From positions 1,488,001 to 1,552,000 of the forward strand of contig NZ_CP053941.1 in assembly GCF_013267195.1 (NCBI RefSeq): 64,000 bases of DNA, read 5' to 3'. The DNA comes from Halorubrum salinarum. Lineage in GTDB: Archaea > Halobacteriota > Halobacteria > Halobacteriales > Haloferacaceae. The notes under the pieces are model-generated. The model was not told the origin of the DNA. It was given only the letters and a program-made list of their open reading frames with translations, and did not search any database. Positions 18,210 through 26,400 of the stretch are shown here, one piece after another (within the stretch, counting starts at the first letter, position 1; each line of letters opens with the position of its first letter). A program made the translations under genes and the position numbers.

Positions 18210-18236
18210 ACGCTCGCCGCGGGTACCGGCTCGTGA

Positions 18237-18309
18237 GGGCGCGTAGCTCAGCGGACAGAGCACTTGGTTCCGGACCAAGATGCCGCGGGTTCAAATCCCG
18301 TCGCGCCCG
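18237..18309 (+). tRNA. tRNA-Arg (anticodon CCG)
   Basis: Complete cloverleaf: acceptor GGGCGCG (18237-18243) pairs with CGCGCCC (18302-18308), D-stem GCTC/GAGC, anticodon stem CTTGG/CCAAG around loop TTCCGGA, T-arm with TTCAAAT, and discriminator G at 18309. The anticodon CCG reads CGG. No intron and no encoded CCA. Confidence 0.95.
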
Positions 18310-18311
18310 TT

Positions 18312-18320
18312 ACGTTTTCT
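18312..18320 (+). terminator. T-run after tRNA-Arg
   Basis: ACGTTTTCT directly follows the tRNA 3' end. Short T-runs are the usual archaeal termination signal. Confidence 0.4.
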
Positions 18321-18460
18321 GACGAGACGGATTGACACGACGGCGGTCAGGCGTGTATCTGTCGAACCCCAGTAACGAGCGTCTCGCTGCCGCCGCCGAG
18401 GTCGCGCAGGTGTCACTCCGACCCAGAACCGCTCCGCCGACGCGATCGCCAACGGGCCGC

Positions 18461-19405
18461 TCAGGCCGACCGGTCGCCGACGAACCGTTCCGGGGCGACC
18501 GAGCGAACGATCCGGGACGGGCGCACGGCGCGCCCGCTAACGAGCAGGAAGCCGACGAATATCACGCCGAACCCGGCGACGGACAGCGCCGAGAGGGTCT
18601 CCCCGAGCAGCGCCCACCCGCCCACGGCCGAGACGACCGGGACGAAGTAGAACAGCAGGTTCGCCCGCGTCGCGTCGGTCTCGTCGATCAGCGCGAAGTA
18701 GGCGAGGTACGCGACGGCGCCCGAACAGACGCCGACGTACAGGAGCGCGGCGACCGCGACGGGCGGCACCGCGAGCGAGGCCACGGACTCGCCGGCGCCG
18801 ACGCTGAGGGCGTGCGAGAGGACGGCGGCCAGCGGGACCCCCCAGACGGTGCGGGCGGTGCTCGACAGCGTCGCCTCGGCGCGGCGGATCGCCACCGCAC
18901 CGAACGCGCTCGTCACCGCGGCCGCGAAGAGGAGCGGGACGCCCATCCCGCCGCCGAGCAGCGCCGACGGCGAGGGGTTCGCCACCAGAACGACCCCGAG
19001 CAGTCCCAGCCCCATCCCGACGACGCCGCGGGGGGTGAGCCGCGCGTCCGCGAGCAGCATCCCGGCGAACACCGGGGTGAGGATCGGGTTCAGGCTGAAG
19101 ACGACGGCCGCGACCCCGCTCGTCACGTACTGTTGCCCGACGAACAGCAGCGCGTTCGTCAGTCCGATCACCAGCACGCCGGTCGCGAGGATCCCGGCGA
19201 CGTCGCCGGCGGTCCGCGGGCGGAGGTCCGCCCACGAGAGGCGCGTCGCCGCGAACGCGGCGAGGACGACGGCGCCGATGTCGAACCGCACGGCGACGAA
19301 GAACAGCGGCGGCAGGTGCGCGAGGCCGGTCTTGGCCGCGACGAACGTCCCACCGAACAGCAGCGCCGAGACGGCGAACAGCGCGGCGGACCGTCGGGTG
19401 AACAC
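18461..19405 (-). CDS. DMT superfamily (EamA) transporter
   Basis: Integral membrane protein of about 314 residues with ten hydrophobic helices in two EamA repeats (first repeat about 1-135, second about 145-285), ending in a polar basic tail. Such transporters export metabolites or amino acids. I prefer the GTG at 19405 (VFTRRSAAL) because the first membrane helix begins just behind it. An in-frame TTG at 19447 would add 14 residues without hydrophobic character. A short dyad GTTAC-C-GTAAC (19406-19416) sits immediately upstream of the GTG. Substrate unknown. Confidence 0.85.
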   Translation of the reverse strand: MFTRRSAALFAVSALLFGGTFVAAKTGLAHLPPLFFVAVRFDIGAVVLAAFAATRLSWADLRPRTAGDVAGILATGVLVIGLTNALLFVGQQYVTSGVAAVVFSLNPILTPVFAGMLLADARLTPRGVVGMGLGLLGVVLVANPSPSALLGGGMGVPLLFAAAVTSAFGAVAIRRAEATLSSTARTVWGVPLAAVLSHALSVGAGESVASLAVPPVAVAALLYVGVCSGAVAYLAYFALIDETDATRANLLFYFVPVVSAVGGWALLGETLSALSVAGFGVIFVGFLLVSGRAVRPSRIVRSVAPERFVGDRSA

Positions 19406-19615
19406 GTTACCGTAACACCTCGGTCTCGCCGTCAGACGAACGGCCAATCGGAGCGGGAATCTCGGTCACACTTCGACGAAAGTCGCCCAGGCATATAACG
19501 AAATTCAGAAAATGTTCGGACTCGCGAAACGCCCGCCCACCTCGACAGCGTTTCAGCCCGTGAAATCCGCGCGGGGAGCGAAGCCGGTTTATCCGCGAGG
19601 GCACTGTACCGCCTT

Positions 19616-20410
19616 ATGGAGGCGCCGCTCGAAGCGATCGAGTTCCTCGCGCGCTCGACCAACCGCGTCGAGGTCCTGCGGCTGCTGGCGACCCGGCCGC
19701 ACACGCGGGGCGAACTCGCGGCCGCGACCGGGGCGTCACAGGCGACACTCGGCCGCATCCTCGAGGACTTCGCCGAGCGCTCGTGGGTCACGCGGGAGGG
19801 CGGCAGACACGTCGCGACCGCCACCGGCGAGCTGGTGGCGGACGGGATCGACGACCTCGTCACCGTCCTGGAGACGGAGGGCAAGCTCCGCGACGTGGTC
19901 GCGTACCTGCCCACGGCCGAGTTCGGCTTCGACCTCCGTCGGCTCGCCGACGCGACGGTGACGGTGCCGAGCCGGACGCGACCGAGCGCGCCGCTTCAGC
20001 GCGTCCTCGACGGCATGGAGGGCGCGTCGACGCTGCGCGCGGTCTCGCACACCCTGAACGAGCAGAGCCTCTCGACGGCGCACGACCGCGTCGTCGCGGG
20101 CCGACAGGCGTTCGAGGCCGTGCTCTCGCCGAGCGCGCTCGCGGCGCTCGCGGCCGACGACCGGCTGTGGACGCAGGTGCGCGCGCTCGCCGACCACGAC
20201 GACGCCGAGATCCGCGTCGCCGACGGGGAGGTGCCGCTCTCGGTCACCGTCGCCGACGGCACCGTCTACCTGCTCGTCCGCGACGAGGGTGGGATCCTCC
20301 GCGCGGCGATCCACACCGACGACCCGGCCGTCCGCGACTGGGCCGGAGAGACGTTCTCCGAGTACTGGGCGGACGCGACGCCGTTCGATCCGGCGACGTT
20401 CGAAGCGTGA
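19616..20410 (+). CDS. winged-helix transcriptional regulator, FilR1-like
   Basis: 264-residue regulator. The N-terminal winged helix (about 1-75) carries the helix-turn-helix TRGELAAATGASQATLGRIL. The rest (about 85-255) matches the haloarchaeal effector region often called FilR1-type, with a predicted small-molecule pocket. It is divergent from the DMT transporter across about 210 bp that holds an AT-rich minus-strand promoter (TTATAT near 19497), so it may control that transporter; this is inference. The ATG at 19616 follows the AT-rich spacer at an ordinary distance. Confidence 0.8.
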   Translation: MEAPLEAIEFLARSTNRVEVLRLLATRPHTRGELAAATGASQATLGRILEDFAERSWVTREGGRHVATATGELVADGIDDLVTVLETEGKLRDVVAYLPTAEFGFDLRRLADATVTVPSRTRPSAPLQRVLDGMEGASTLRAVSHTLNEQSLSTAHDRVVAGRQAFEAVLSPSALAALAADDRLWTQVRALADHDDAEIRVADGEVPLSVTVADGTVYLLVRDEGGILRAAIHTDDPAVRDWAGETFSEYWADATPFDPATFEA

Positions 20411-20467
20411 CCGGTCCGCGGCGGAAGGGGCACCTCGACGAGCGGGGCCGGGTGCGAGCCGCCGGCC

Positions 20468-20845
20468 TCACCCGTGGAACCGGTACAGCGACGTGACGTA
20501 CGGCAGCCGGTTGAGCATCCACACCGCGACCGGCACCCCCACGACCGTGACCGCGAGCGCCGACGCGACGTTCGCCCACAGCAGGCTCAGCCACCACCCG
20601 ACGAGGACGAAGTAGCCCGCCCGCACGACGAGCGACCGCTGGCCGCGGGCCGAGTCGGGCTCCGAGAGCGACCGCGGCTCCGCGAGCGTGAGCACCGTCG
20701 GCACGAGGTTGATCAGCTTGATACCGACCGGGAGGAGGACGACCGTGACGTTGAGCAGCCACGCGACGTTGACGACGATAGGCGTCGCCCACCAGCCGAC
20801 GAAGACGAACCACAGCGCGCGAACGAGCAGGGACCGTTGTGCCAT
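20468..20845 (-). CDS. YccF-domain inner-membrane protein
   Basis: 125-residue membrane protein made of two similar halves. Each half begins with a QRSLLVRALWFVFVGWW-type motif (near 3-19 and 69-85) and contains two hydrophobic helices, which is the arrangement of the YccF family. Function is unknown for the family. The ATG at 20845 is where similarity begins; a longer upstream frame is basic and low in complexity. It is convergent with the regulator at 19616 and divergent from the dehydrogenase at 20995. Confidence 0.78.
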   Translation of the reverse strand: MAQRSLLVRALWFVFVGWWATPIVVNVAWLLNVTVVLLPVGIKLINLVPTVLTLAEPRSLSEPDSARGQRSLVVRAGYFVLVGWWLSLLWANVASALAVTVVGVPVAVWMLNRLPYVTSLYRFHG

Positions 20846-20994
20846 CGCTCCCGATAGGTTCTCAGCGGGGAAACCCGTGTCGTCGCACGGAAGCGTCGAC
20901 ACTCCCACACGGGCGTCGGCGGCGGTCGCCGTCCCGGCCGCCGTCGCGCTCGCCGACCCCAACCGACTTGCCCGGCGGGCGCGTCGCCCCGGCC

Positions 20995-21999
20995 ATGTCC
21001 GATTCACCGGCCGGCTCGACGAGCCTCGAATTCGGCGTCCTCGGCACCGCTGGGATCGCCCGCAAAGCGGTCATCCCGGCTATCGCCGCCAGCGACCACA
21101 CCGTCGGCGCGGTGGCGTCCCGCGACGCCGCCCGCGCGGAGCGGTTCGCGGCCGAGAACGGAATCCCCCGCAGCTACGGCTCCTACGAGGCCCTGCTCGA
21201 CGACGACGCGCTCGATGCCGTGTACGTCCCGCTCCCGAACGGGGCCCACGCCGAGTGGACGAAACGCGCCGCCGACGCCGGCCTCCACGTCCTCTGCGAG
21301 AAGCCGCTCGCCGCCGACGCCGACGAGGCGCGCGACGCCGTCGCCCACTGCGACGAGCGGGGCGTCACGCTGATGGAGGCGTTCATGTACCGCTATCACC
21401 CCCGCACCGAGCGCGCCGTCGCGCTCGCGGCGGACGAACTCGACGACGTGCGCACGGTGACGGCCACCTTCCGCTTCCCGCTGTACGACCGCCCGAACGA
21501 CGTGCGGCTCGACCCCGACCTCGCGGGCGGGTCGCTGATGGACGTTGGCTGTTACCCCGTCTCGCTCGCCCGGACGGTCCTCGGCGAGCCCGACCGCGCC
21601 TACGCCCACGCCGGCGACACCCGGGGCGCCGGGGTCGACACGGAGCTCGCGGGCGTGCTCTCGTACGACGACGGCCGCTCGGCGCGGGTCGCGTCCGGGT
21701 TCGACACCCAGCTCGTCCAGCGGTACCGCGTCGACGCGACGAACGGCTGGGTCGAGGTCGAGCGCGCGTTCGACGCGCCGACCGACGAGCCGGTGGAGCT
21801 GACGTACGAGATCGACGGCCGACGCGGGGCCGAGACGTTCCCCGCCGTCGACCAGTACCGGCTCCAGGTCGAGCACTTCGCCGAGCGCGTCGCCGACGGG
21901 AGCGCGCCCCTGACCGACGGCGAGGAGGCGGTCGCCAACATGGCGGTCATCGACGCGCTCGCCGAGAGCGCCGCCGACGGCGGCCCGGTCGACCTCTAA
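20995..21999 (+). CDS. gfo6: Gfo/Idh/MocA family sugar dehydrogenase (Gfo6-like, D-xylose 1-dehydrogenase type)
   Basis: 334-residue NAD(P)-dependent oxidoreductase. The N-terminal Rossmann fold has the FGVLGTAGIARKAVIPAI nucleotide loop; the catalytic motif CEKPLA (about 99-104) supplies the active-site Lys; the second domain follows from about 130. It closely resembles haloarchaeal Gfo6 proteins that oxidise aldopentoses or aldohexoses at C1 to lactones. It lies beside a sugar-acid catabolic set on the opposite strand (kinase, SDR, galactonate dehydratase, aldolase), so it could supply the aldonate by oxidising an aldose. Substrate is inferred. The ATG at 20995 is chosen because the Rossmann fold starts there. 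Confidence 0.82.
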   Translation: MSDSPAGSTSLEFGVLGTAGIARKAVIPAIAASDHTVGAVASRDAARAERFAAENGIPRSYGSYEALLDDDALDAVYVPLPNGAHAEWTKRAADAGLHVLCEKPLAADADEARDAVAHCDERGVTLMEAFMYRYHPRTERAVALAADELDDVRTVTATFRFPLYDRPNDVRLDPDLAGGSLMDVGCYPVSLARTVLGEPDRAYAHAGDTRGAGVDTELAGVLSYDDGRSARVASGFDTQLVQRYRVDATNGWVEVERAFDAPTDEPVELTYEIDGRRGAETFPAVDQYRLQVEHFAERVADGSAPLTDGEEAVANMAVIDALAESAADGGPVDL

Positions 22000-22096
22000 C
22001 GTCGGGGACCGGATCCGAGCCCCGGTCGCCGGCGCAGCGCCCCGGTGTCCGTCAGTCCTCGCTCGGCGCCGCGCGGCTCACCGGTCGCTCCCGCGC

Positions 22097-23053
22097 CTAC
22101 CGGTCGATCCCGCCCTCGCCGTCGATGACGTCGCGGACCTCCGCCCGGGTCGTCACCGCGAGGTCACCGTCGGTGGTACGTTTCAGCGCCGCGGTCGCCG
22201 ACCCCCACCGGAGCGCCGCGGGGAGGTCGCCGCCGCGCAGCCGCTCGGCGACGAAGCCGGCGACGAACGCGTCGCCGGTGCCGATCGCGTCGAACGTCTC
22301 CGCCTCGTACACGTCCTGCTCGTACACCGAGCCGTCGTGGAGCGCGACCGCCCCCTCCAGCCCGCGGGTGACGACCACCGTGTCGAAGCCGAACTCCGTG
22401 GCGAGCCCGTGGGCTATCTCGACGGCGCCGCCCTCGCGGTCGAGCACCTCCCGGGCGTCCCGCCGCGGGACGAACAGCGTGTCGACGTGCTCGAACAGGT
22501 CCTCGTAGGCCGCCCGCGCGGTCTCCGGGTCCCAGAGCTTCGCCCGGTAGTTCAGGTCGAACGAGCGCGTGGTCCCCGCCTCGCCGGCGGTCCGCAACAG
22601 CGCGGCCGTCGTCTCGGCCGTCGCCTCGGAGAGCGCGGGCGTGATCCCCGTCGTGTGGAACCAGTCCGCCGCCGCCACCGCGTCGGTCGGGAGCTCGTCG
22701 GGCTCGACGGTCGTGATCGCCGCGTCGGCGCGGTCGTAGATCACGTTCGTCCCGCGCGGCTCGCCGCCGTGCTCGAGGTAGTAGGTCCCCACGCGGCTCT
22801 CGTCCCCGTCGGCCCACGCGACGCTCGGGGTGACGCCGTGGCTCCGCAGCTCGGTCACGATCCGCCGGCCGAGCGGCGAGTCGGGGAGCTTCGAGAGCCA
22901 GCGGGCGTCGGCGCCGAGCCGCGCGGCCCCGACCGCGACGTTGCTCTCCGCCCCGCCGGCCTGGACGGTGAACTCGCGCGTCGTCTCCAGCCGCTCGCCG
23001 CGCGGCGGCGACAGCCGGAGCATCGTCTCGCCGAACGTGACGAGGTCGGTCAT
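22097..23053 (-). CDS. kdgK: PfkB-family 2-keto-3-deoxy sugar-acid kinase (KDG/KDGal kinase)
   Basis: 318-residue ribokinase-type enzyme expected to phosphorylate 2-keto-3-deoxy-gluconate or -galactonate with ATP in the cytoplasm. Family signs are [13 protein letters not shown] at the N-terminus, the substrate loop [17 protein letters not shown], the strand [10 protein letters not shown] typical of KDG kinases, and the PfkB signature [10 protein letters not shown] with the catalytic Asp. The start is the ATG at 23053, not the GTG three codons earlier. Two TATA-like elements (about 23088-23096 and 23112-23120 on the minus strand) suggest its own promoter. The galactonate dehydratase and KDP(Gal) aldolase nearby indicate the KDGal branch; discrimination from KDG is not possible by eye. 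Confidence 0.85.
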   Translation of the reverse strand: MTDLVTFGETMLRLSPPRGERLETTREFTVQAGGAESNVAVGAARLGADARWLSKLPDSPLGRRIVTELRSHGVTPSVAWADGDESRVGTYYLEHGGEPRGTNVIYDRADAAITTVEPDELPTDAVAAADWFHTTGITPALSEATAETTAALLRTAGEAGTTRSFDLNYRAKLWDPETARAAYEDLFEHVDTLFVPRRDAREVLDREGGAVEIAHGLATEFGFDTVVVTRGLEGAVALHDGSVYEQDVYEAETFDAIGTGDAFVAGFVAERLRGGDLPAALRWGSATAALKRTTDGDLAVTTRAEVRDVIDGEGGIDR

Positions 23054-23176
23054 CGGCGCCACCCCGCGGCGCAGGTCTCGGACGGGTTCATATTGGGTGC
23101 TACTCTCGGCCGATTATAAGAACGGGTGATCGCCGTCGACCGCGCGGCCCGCCCGATCCGCCGCCGCGGCGCGCGC

Positions 23177-24007
23177 CTACTCCGCGTCCTCTCGCGCCCG
23201 GTAGTCCGGGAGCGTGTCGTCTTGCATCACCGCGCCGCGGCCGCCGTCGACGAGCAGCGCCGCCCCCGTGACGAAGGCGGCGTCGCCGCTCGCGAGGAAG
23301 GAGACGGCGCCGGCGACGTCGGCCGGCGTCCCGATCCGGCCGGTCGGGTGGATCGCCTCGACCTCCGCCAGCCGCCCCTCGGGCAGCTCGTCGCGCGTCC
23401 GCTCGACCTCCACCCAGCCGGGGACGACCGTGTTCACCCGGACGCGGGGGCCGAAGTCGACCGCGAGCGACCGCGTCATGCCGTTGATGCCCGCCTTGAC
23501 GGCGTTGTACGGGAAGTGCGCCGGCATCGTCGCGTACGCGTGGTTCGACGAGACGTTCACGATCGCGCCCCGGTCCATGTGTTCGAGGGCGGCCCGCGCC
23601 GCCAGCCAGTACGCCCGGAAGTCCGTCTCGACGACGAACGCCCAGTCGTCGAGCGTCGCCTCGTCGGCGGCCGTCTCCGTCTGGACCCCGGCGTTGTTCA
23701 CGAGCACGTCGACCGAGCCGTAGCGCTCGGCGGCCGCCTCCGCCAGCGCGGCCACGTCGTCCGGGTCGCGCATGTCGGCGCGGACGAACGTCGCGTCTCC
23801 TCGCTCGCCTCCCGCCGCGATCCGCTCGACGACGGCCTCGCCGGCCGCCTCCGAGCGCCCGCTGACCACGACGTTCGCCCCCTCGGCGGCCAGCCGCTCC
23901 GCGATGCCGGCGCCGATGCCCCTGGTCGACCCCGTCACGATCGCGGTCTCGCCGGCGAACCGGCCCGGGACCGCGCCCTCGGTCGGCGACTCCCGTCGCC
24001 GGGTCAT
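23177..24007 (-). CDS. short-chain dehydrogenase/reductase, probable sugar dehydrogenase
   Basis: 276-residue SDR enzyme. The cofactor loop TGSTRGIG (about 25-32), NNAG (104-107), catalytic Ser153/154, Tyr167 and Lys171 (YNAVK) are all present. The Arg in SGRS just after the second strand suggests NADP use. It lies 40 nt downstream of the galactonate dehydratase gene on the same strand and is probably co-transcribed, which points to oxidation of D-galactose or another aldose (galactose dehydrogenase), or of a lactone-derived intermediate. Substrate is inferred from context only. Confidence 0.78.
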   Translation of the reverse strand: MTRRRESPTEGAVPGRFAGETAIVTGSTRGIGAGIAERLAAEGANVVVSGRSEAAGEAVVERIAAGGERGDATFVRADMRDPDDVAALAEAAAERYGSVDVLVNNAGVQTETAADEATLDDWAFVVETDFRAYWLAARAALEHMDRGAIVNVSSNHAYATMPAHFPYNAVKAGINGMTRSLAVDFGPRVRVNTVVPGWVEVERTRDELPEGRLAEVEAIHPTGRIGTPADVAGAVSFLASGDAAFVTGAALLVDGGRGAVMQDDTLPDYRAREDAE

Positions 24008-24047
24008 CGGCTCTCCCTCCGTCGCCGCGTGTCGGTCGCCATCGGGA

Positions 24048-25199
24048 TCACCACTCCGCGACCGACCCGTCGTCGTGGCGCCAGACGGGGTTGTGCCAGT
24101 CGACCTCCTCTTCGGCCTGCTCGCGCACGTGATCCTCGTCGATCTCGATCCCCAGCCCGTCGCCGCCGGGGATGTCGACGAACCCGTCGCGGTACTCGAA
24201 CACCGAGGGGTCGGCGAGGTAGTCCAACACGTCGCTCGTCTCGTTGTAGTGGATGTCGAGCGACTGCTCCTGAATGAGCGCGTTCGGCGTGCAGGCGTCG
24301 ACCTGGATACAGGACGCGAGCGCGATCGGGCCGAGCGGGCAGTGCGGCGCGACCGACACGTCGTACGCCTCGGCCATCGAGGCGATCTTCTTCAGCTCGG
24401 TGATCCCGCCGGCGTGGGAGACGTCCGGCTGGATCAGGTCCACCGCGTCCGCCTCCAGCACCTCCTTGAAGTCCCACCGCGAGTACATCCGCTCGCCGGT
24501 CGCGATCGGGATCGTAGTCGACGCCCGGATCGCCGGCAGCGCGTCGTTGTTCTCGGGCAGCACCGGCTCTTCGATGAACATCGGGTCGTACGGCTCCAGC
24601 GCCGCCGCGAGCCGGCGGGCCATCGGCTTCGCCACCCGGCCGTGGAAGTCGACGCCGATGTCGACCTCGTCGCCCACCACCTCCCGGACGGCCGCGATCC
24701 GGTCGGCCGCGGCGTCGACCGCGGCCGGCGAGTCGATCGACTCCAGCTCCGGGGTGGCGTTCATCTTCAGCGCGGAGAAGCCGGCGTCGACCTTCTCGCG
24801 GGCGGCCTCGCCCACGTCCGCCGGCCGGTCGCCGCCGATCCACTGGTAGACGCGGATCCGGTCGCGCGCGCGGCCGCCGAGCAGCTCGTGGACGGGCGCG
24901 CCGAACCGCTTCCCCTTGATGTCCCACAGCGCTTGGTCGATACCGGCGATGGCGCTCATCAGGACCGGCCCGCCGCGGTAGAACCCGCCGCGGTACATCG
25001 TCTGCCAATGGTCCTCGATCCGCGCCGGGTCCTCGCCGAGCAGGTAGTCGTCGAGCAGCTCCTCGACGGCCGCGACGACCGTGTGGGACCGGCCCTCCAC
25101 GATCGGTTCCCCCCAGCCGACGGTCCCGTCGCTCGTCGTGAGCTTCAAGAACAGCCAGCGGGGCGGCACTTCGAACAGCTCGTAGTCGGTGATGTGCAT
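24048..25199 (-). CDS. dgoD: D-galactonate dehydratase (enolase superfamily)
   Basis: 383-residue cytoplasmic enzyme expected to dehydrate D-galactonate to 2-keto-3-deoxy-galactonate. It has the diagnostic stretch RGGPVLMSAIAGIDQALWD (about 75-93), metal ligands Asp184 (in GVDFHGR, with the catalytic His186), Glu210 (FIEEPV) and Glu236 (ATGERM), and His286 in APHCPLGP. These match the bacterial DgoD subgroup rather than gluconate or mandelate enzymes. The ATG at 25199 starts the capping domain. The nearest TATA-like element (CTATTTAAG on the minus strand, 25315-25323) would leave a leader of about 90 nt. Confidence 0.86.
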   Translation of the reverse strand: MHITDYELFEVPPRWLFLKLTTSDGTVGWGEPIVEGRSHTVVAAVEELLDDYLLGEDPARIEDHWQTMYRGGFYRGGPVLMSAIAGIDQALWDIKGKRFGAPVHELLGGRARDRIRVYQWIGGDRPADVGEAAREKVDAGFSALKMNATPELESIDSPAAVDAAADRIAAVREVVGDEVDIGVDFHGRVAKPMARRLAAALEPYDPMFIEEPVLPENNDALPAIRASTTIPIATGERMYSRWDFKEVLEADAVDLIQPDVSHAGGITELKKIASMAEAYDVSVAPHCPLGPIALASCIQVDACTPNALIQEQSLDIHYNETSDVLDYLADPSVFEYRDGFVDIPGGDGLGIEIDEDHVREQAEEEVDWHNPVWRHDDGSVAEW

Positions 25200-25312
25200 G
25201 GTGTGTTGGGGTCTCCGAACCGGTCCGGCGGTCGCGAGACTCGGGCTTCGCCCGTCGCCGCCGGCGCCCGAGGCGGACCGGTCCGTCGCCTCGGTCGTAC
25301 TTGCCCGTCCGT

Positions 25313-25378
25313 CTCTTAAATAGCGGGCGGGTGCGGCCGCGGTTCGCCCACGCGGCCGCGACACACTTCGATTTAAGC
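25313..25378. promoter_or_regulatory. divergent promoters between dgoD and the aldolase gene
   Basis: Two TATA-like elements lie 55 bp apart facing away from each other: CTATTTAAG on the minus strand (25315-25323) towards dgoD, and GATTTAAG on the plus strand (25370-25377), 29 nt before the aldolase ATG. The spacing would allow one regulator bound between them to control both operons. Confidence 0.5.
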
Positions 25379-25402
25379 CCCCGCGACGAGCAGGTACCGA
25401 CC

Positions 25403-26041
25403 ATGCGAACCGACCGACTCGACCGGATCACGGACGGCGGCGTGATAGCGATCCTCCGCGGCGTGGAACGGGACGACGCGGTGCGGGTCGCGGACGCCGT
25501 CGTCGACGCCGGCGTGACGGCGCTGGAGGTGACGGCGGACACGCCGGACGCGACGGCGTCGATCGCGGCGATCGCCGACCGCGTCGACGACGCCGTCGTC
25601 GGCGCCGGCACCGTCCTCGACGCGGAGACCGCGCGCGCGGCGCAGCTCGCCGGCGCCGAGTTCCTCGTGACGCCGACGGTGAACCGCGACGCGATCCGCA
25701 CCGCGAACCGGTACGGGACGCCGATCGCGGTCGGGGCGTACACGCCGACCGAGGCGCTCGACGCCTTCGAGGCGGGCGCCGACCTGGTGAAGGTGTTCCC
25801 CGCGGCGACCGGCGGCCCGGACCACGTCGCGGCGCTCGGCGGCCCGCTCGGCCAGATCCCGCTGGTCCCGACCGGCGGCGTGGGTCCCGACAACGCCGGC
25901 GACTACGTCGACGCGGGCGCGGTCGCGGTCGGCGTCGGCAGTTCGATCGTCGACGACGAGGCGATCGCCGCCGACGACTTCGACGCGGTCCGGTCGAACG
26001 CGCGCGCGGTGGTCGAGGCCGTCGCGGCGGCCCGCGAGTGA
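25403..26041 (+). CDS. kdgA: 2-dehydro-3-deoxy-6-phospho-gluconate/galactonate aldolase
   Basis: 212-residue class I aldolase of the bacterial Eda/DgoA type that cleaves KDPG or KDPGal to pyruvate and glyceraldehyde 3-phosphate. The Schiff-base Lys130 in LVKVFPA, Glu42 in LEVTADTP, Arg19 in AILRG, GAGTVLD and the phosphate-binding TGGV are all visible. The leaderless start at 25403 is supported by the TATA element at 25370. It is divergent from dgoD. With the dehydratase and kinase it completes a phosphorylated DeLey-Doudoroff or semi-phosphorylative Entner-Doudoroff route. Confidence 0.87.
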   Translation: MRTDRLDRITDGGVIAILRGVERDDAVRVADAVVDAGVTALEVTADTPDATASIAAIADRVDDAVVGAGTVLDAETARAAQLAGAEFLVTPTVNRDAIRTANRYGTPIAVGAYTPTEALDAFEAGADLVKVFPAATGGPDHVAALGGPLGQIPLVPTGGVGPDNAGDYVDAGAVAVGVGSSIVDDEAIAADDFDAVRSNARAVVEAVAAARE

Positions 26042-26125
26042 CCGCTCCGCGCTCCGGCGCGTCGGGAGCGACCGCTCCGTGCGCCGACGCTCCGACTTCG
26101 GCGTCGCCGTCGCGAGCGACGCGCG

Positions 26126-26281
26126 CTACTGCGCGGTCGAGCGCGTCTCGTCGCCGGCCTCAGGCGACGAGCCGCGGACCGCGTCCCACCCGTTGATACA
26201 GGCGTCACACAGGTAGTACGCGAAGCCGTCGACGTCCCGGTGCGCGAGCGAGGCGTCGACGCCGCATCTGTCGCAGTTCAT
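26126..26281 (-). CDS. 51-residue zinc-finger microprotein
   Basis: Short acidic protein beginning MNCDRCGVDAS with a second cysteine pair in YYLCDACINGW: C-x2-C, 18 residues, C-x2-C (Cys3, 6, 25, 28). This is a complete zinc-ribbon ligand set. The C-terminal third is disordered and acidic. A strong TATA element (CATATATTC on the minus strand, 26303-26311) centred 26 nt before the ATG supports a real leaderless gene despite the small size. Many haloarchaeal microproteins carry two C-x2-C motifs; their roles are mostly unknown. It lies between the aldolase gene and pheT. Confidence 0.75.
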   Translation of the reverse strand: MNCDRCGVDASLAHRDVDGFAYYLCDACINGWDAVRGSSPEAGDETRSTAQ

Positions 26282-26302
26282 GCTCGGCGGGTACGGCAAG
26301 AC

Positions 26303-26311
26303 GAATATATG
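26303..26311 (-). promoter_or_regulatory. TATA element of the zinc-finger microprotein gene
   Basis: CATATATTC on the minus strand, centred 26 nt from the start codon at 26281. Confidence 0.55.
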
Positions 26312-26400
26312 TCTTCTGCTCCGGGTCGGATTCGTGATAATTCGTGACGGAACCGCCGAAACGGAAGTTCCGCCGTCCTCCGATCGAGCCTCCCGGCCGC

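Noticed and set aside
13770-18278. A 1502-codon open frame on the minus strand opposite the secreted protein and RND exporter
   Set aside because: It is the antisense of two well-supported genes. High GC with G/C-rich third positions creates long open antisense frames here; the translation is Arg/Val/Asp low-complexity with no domain.
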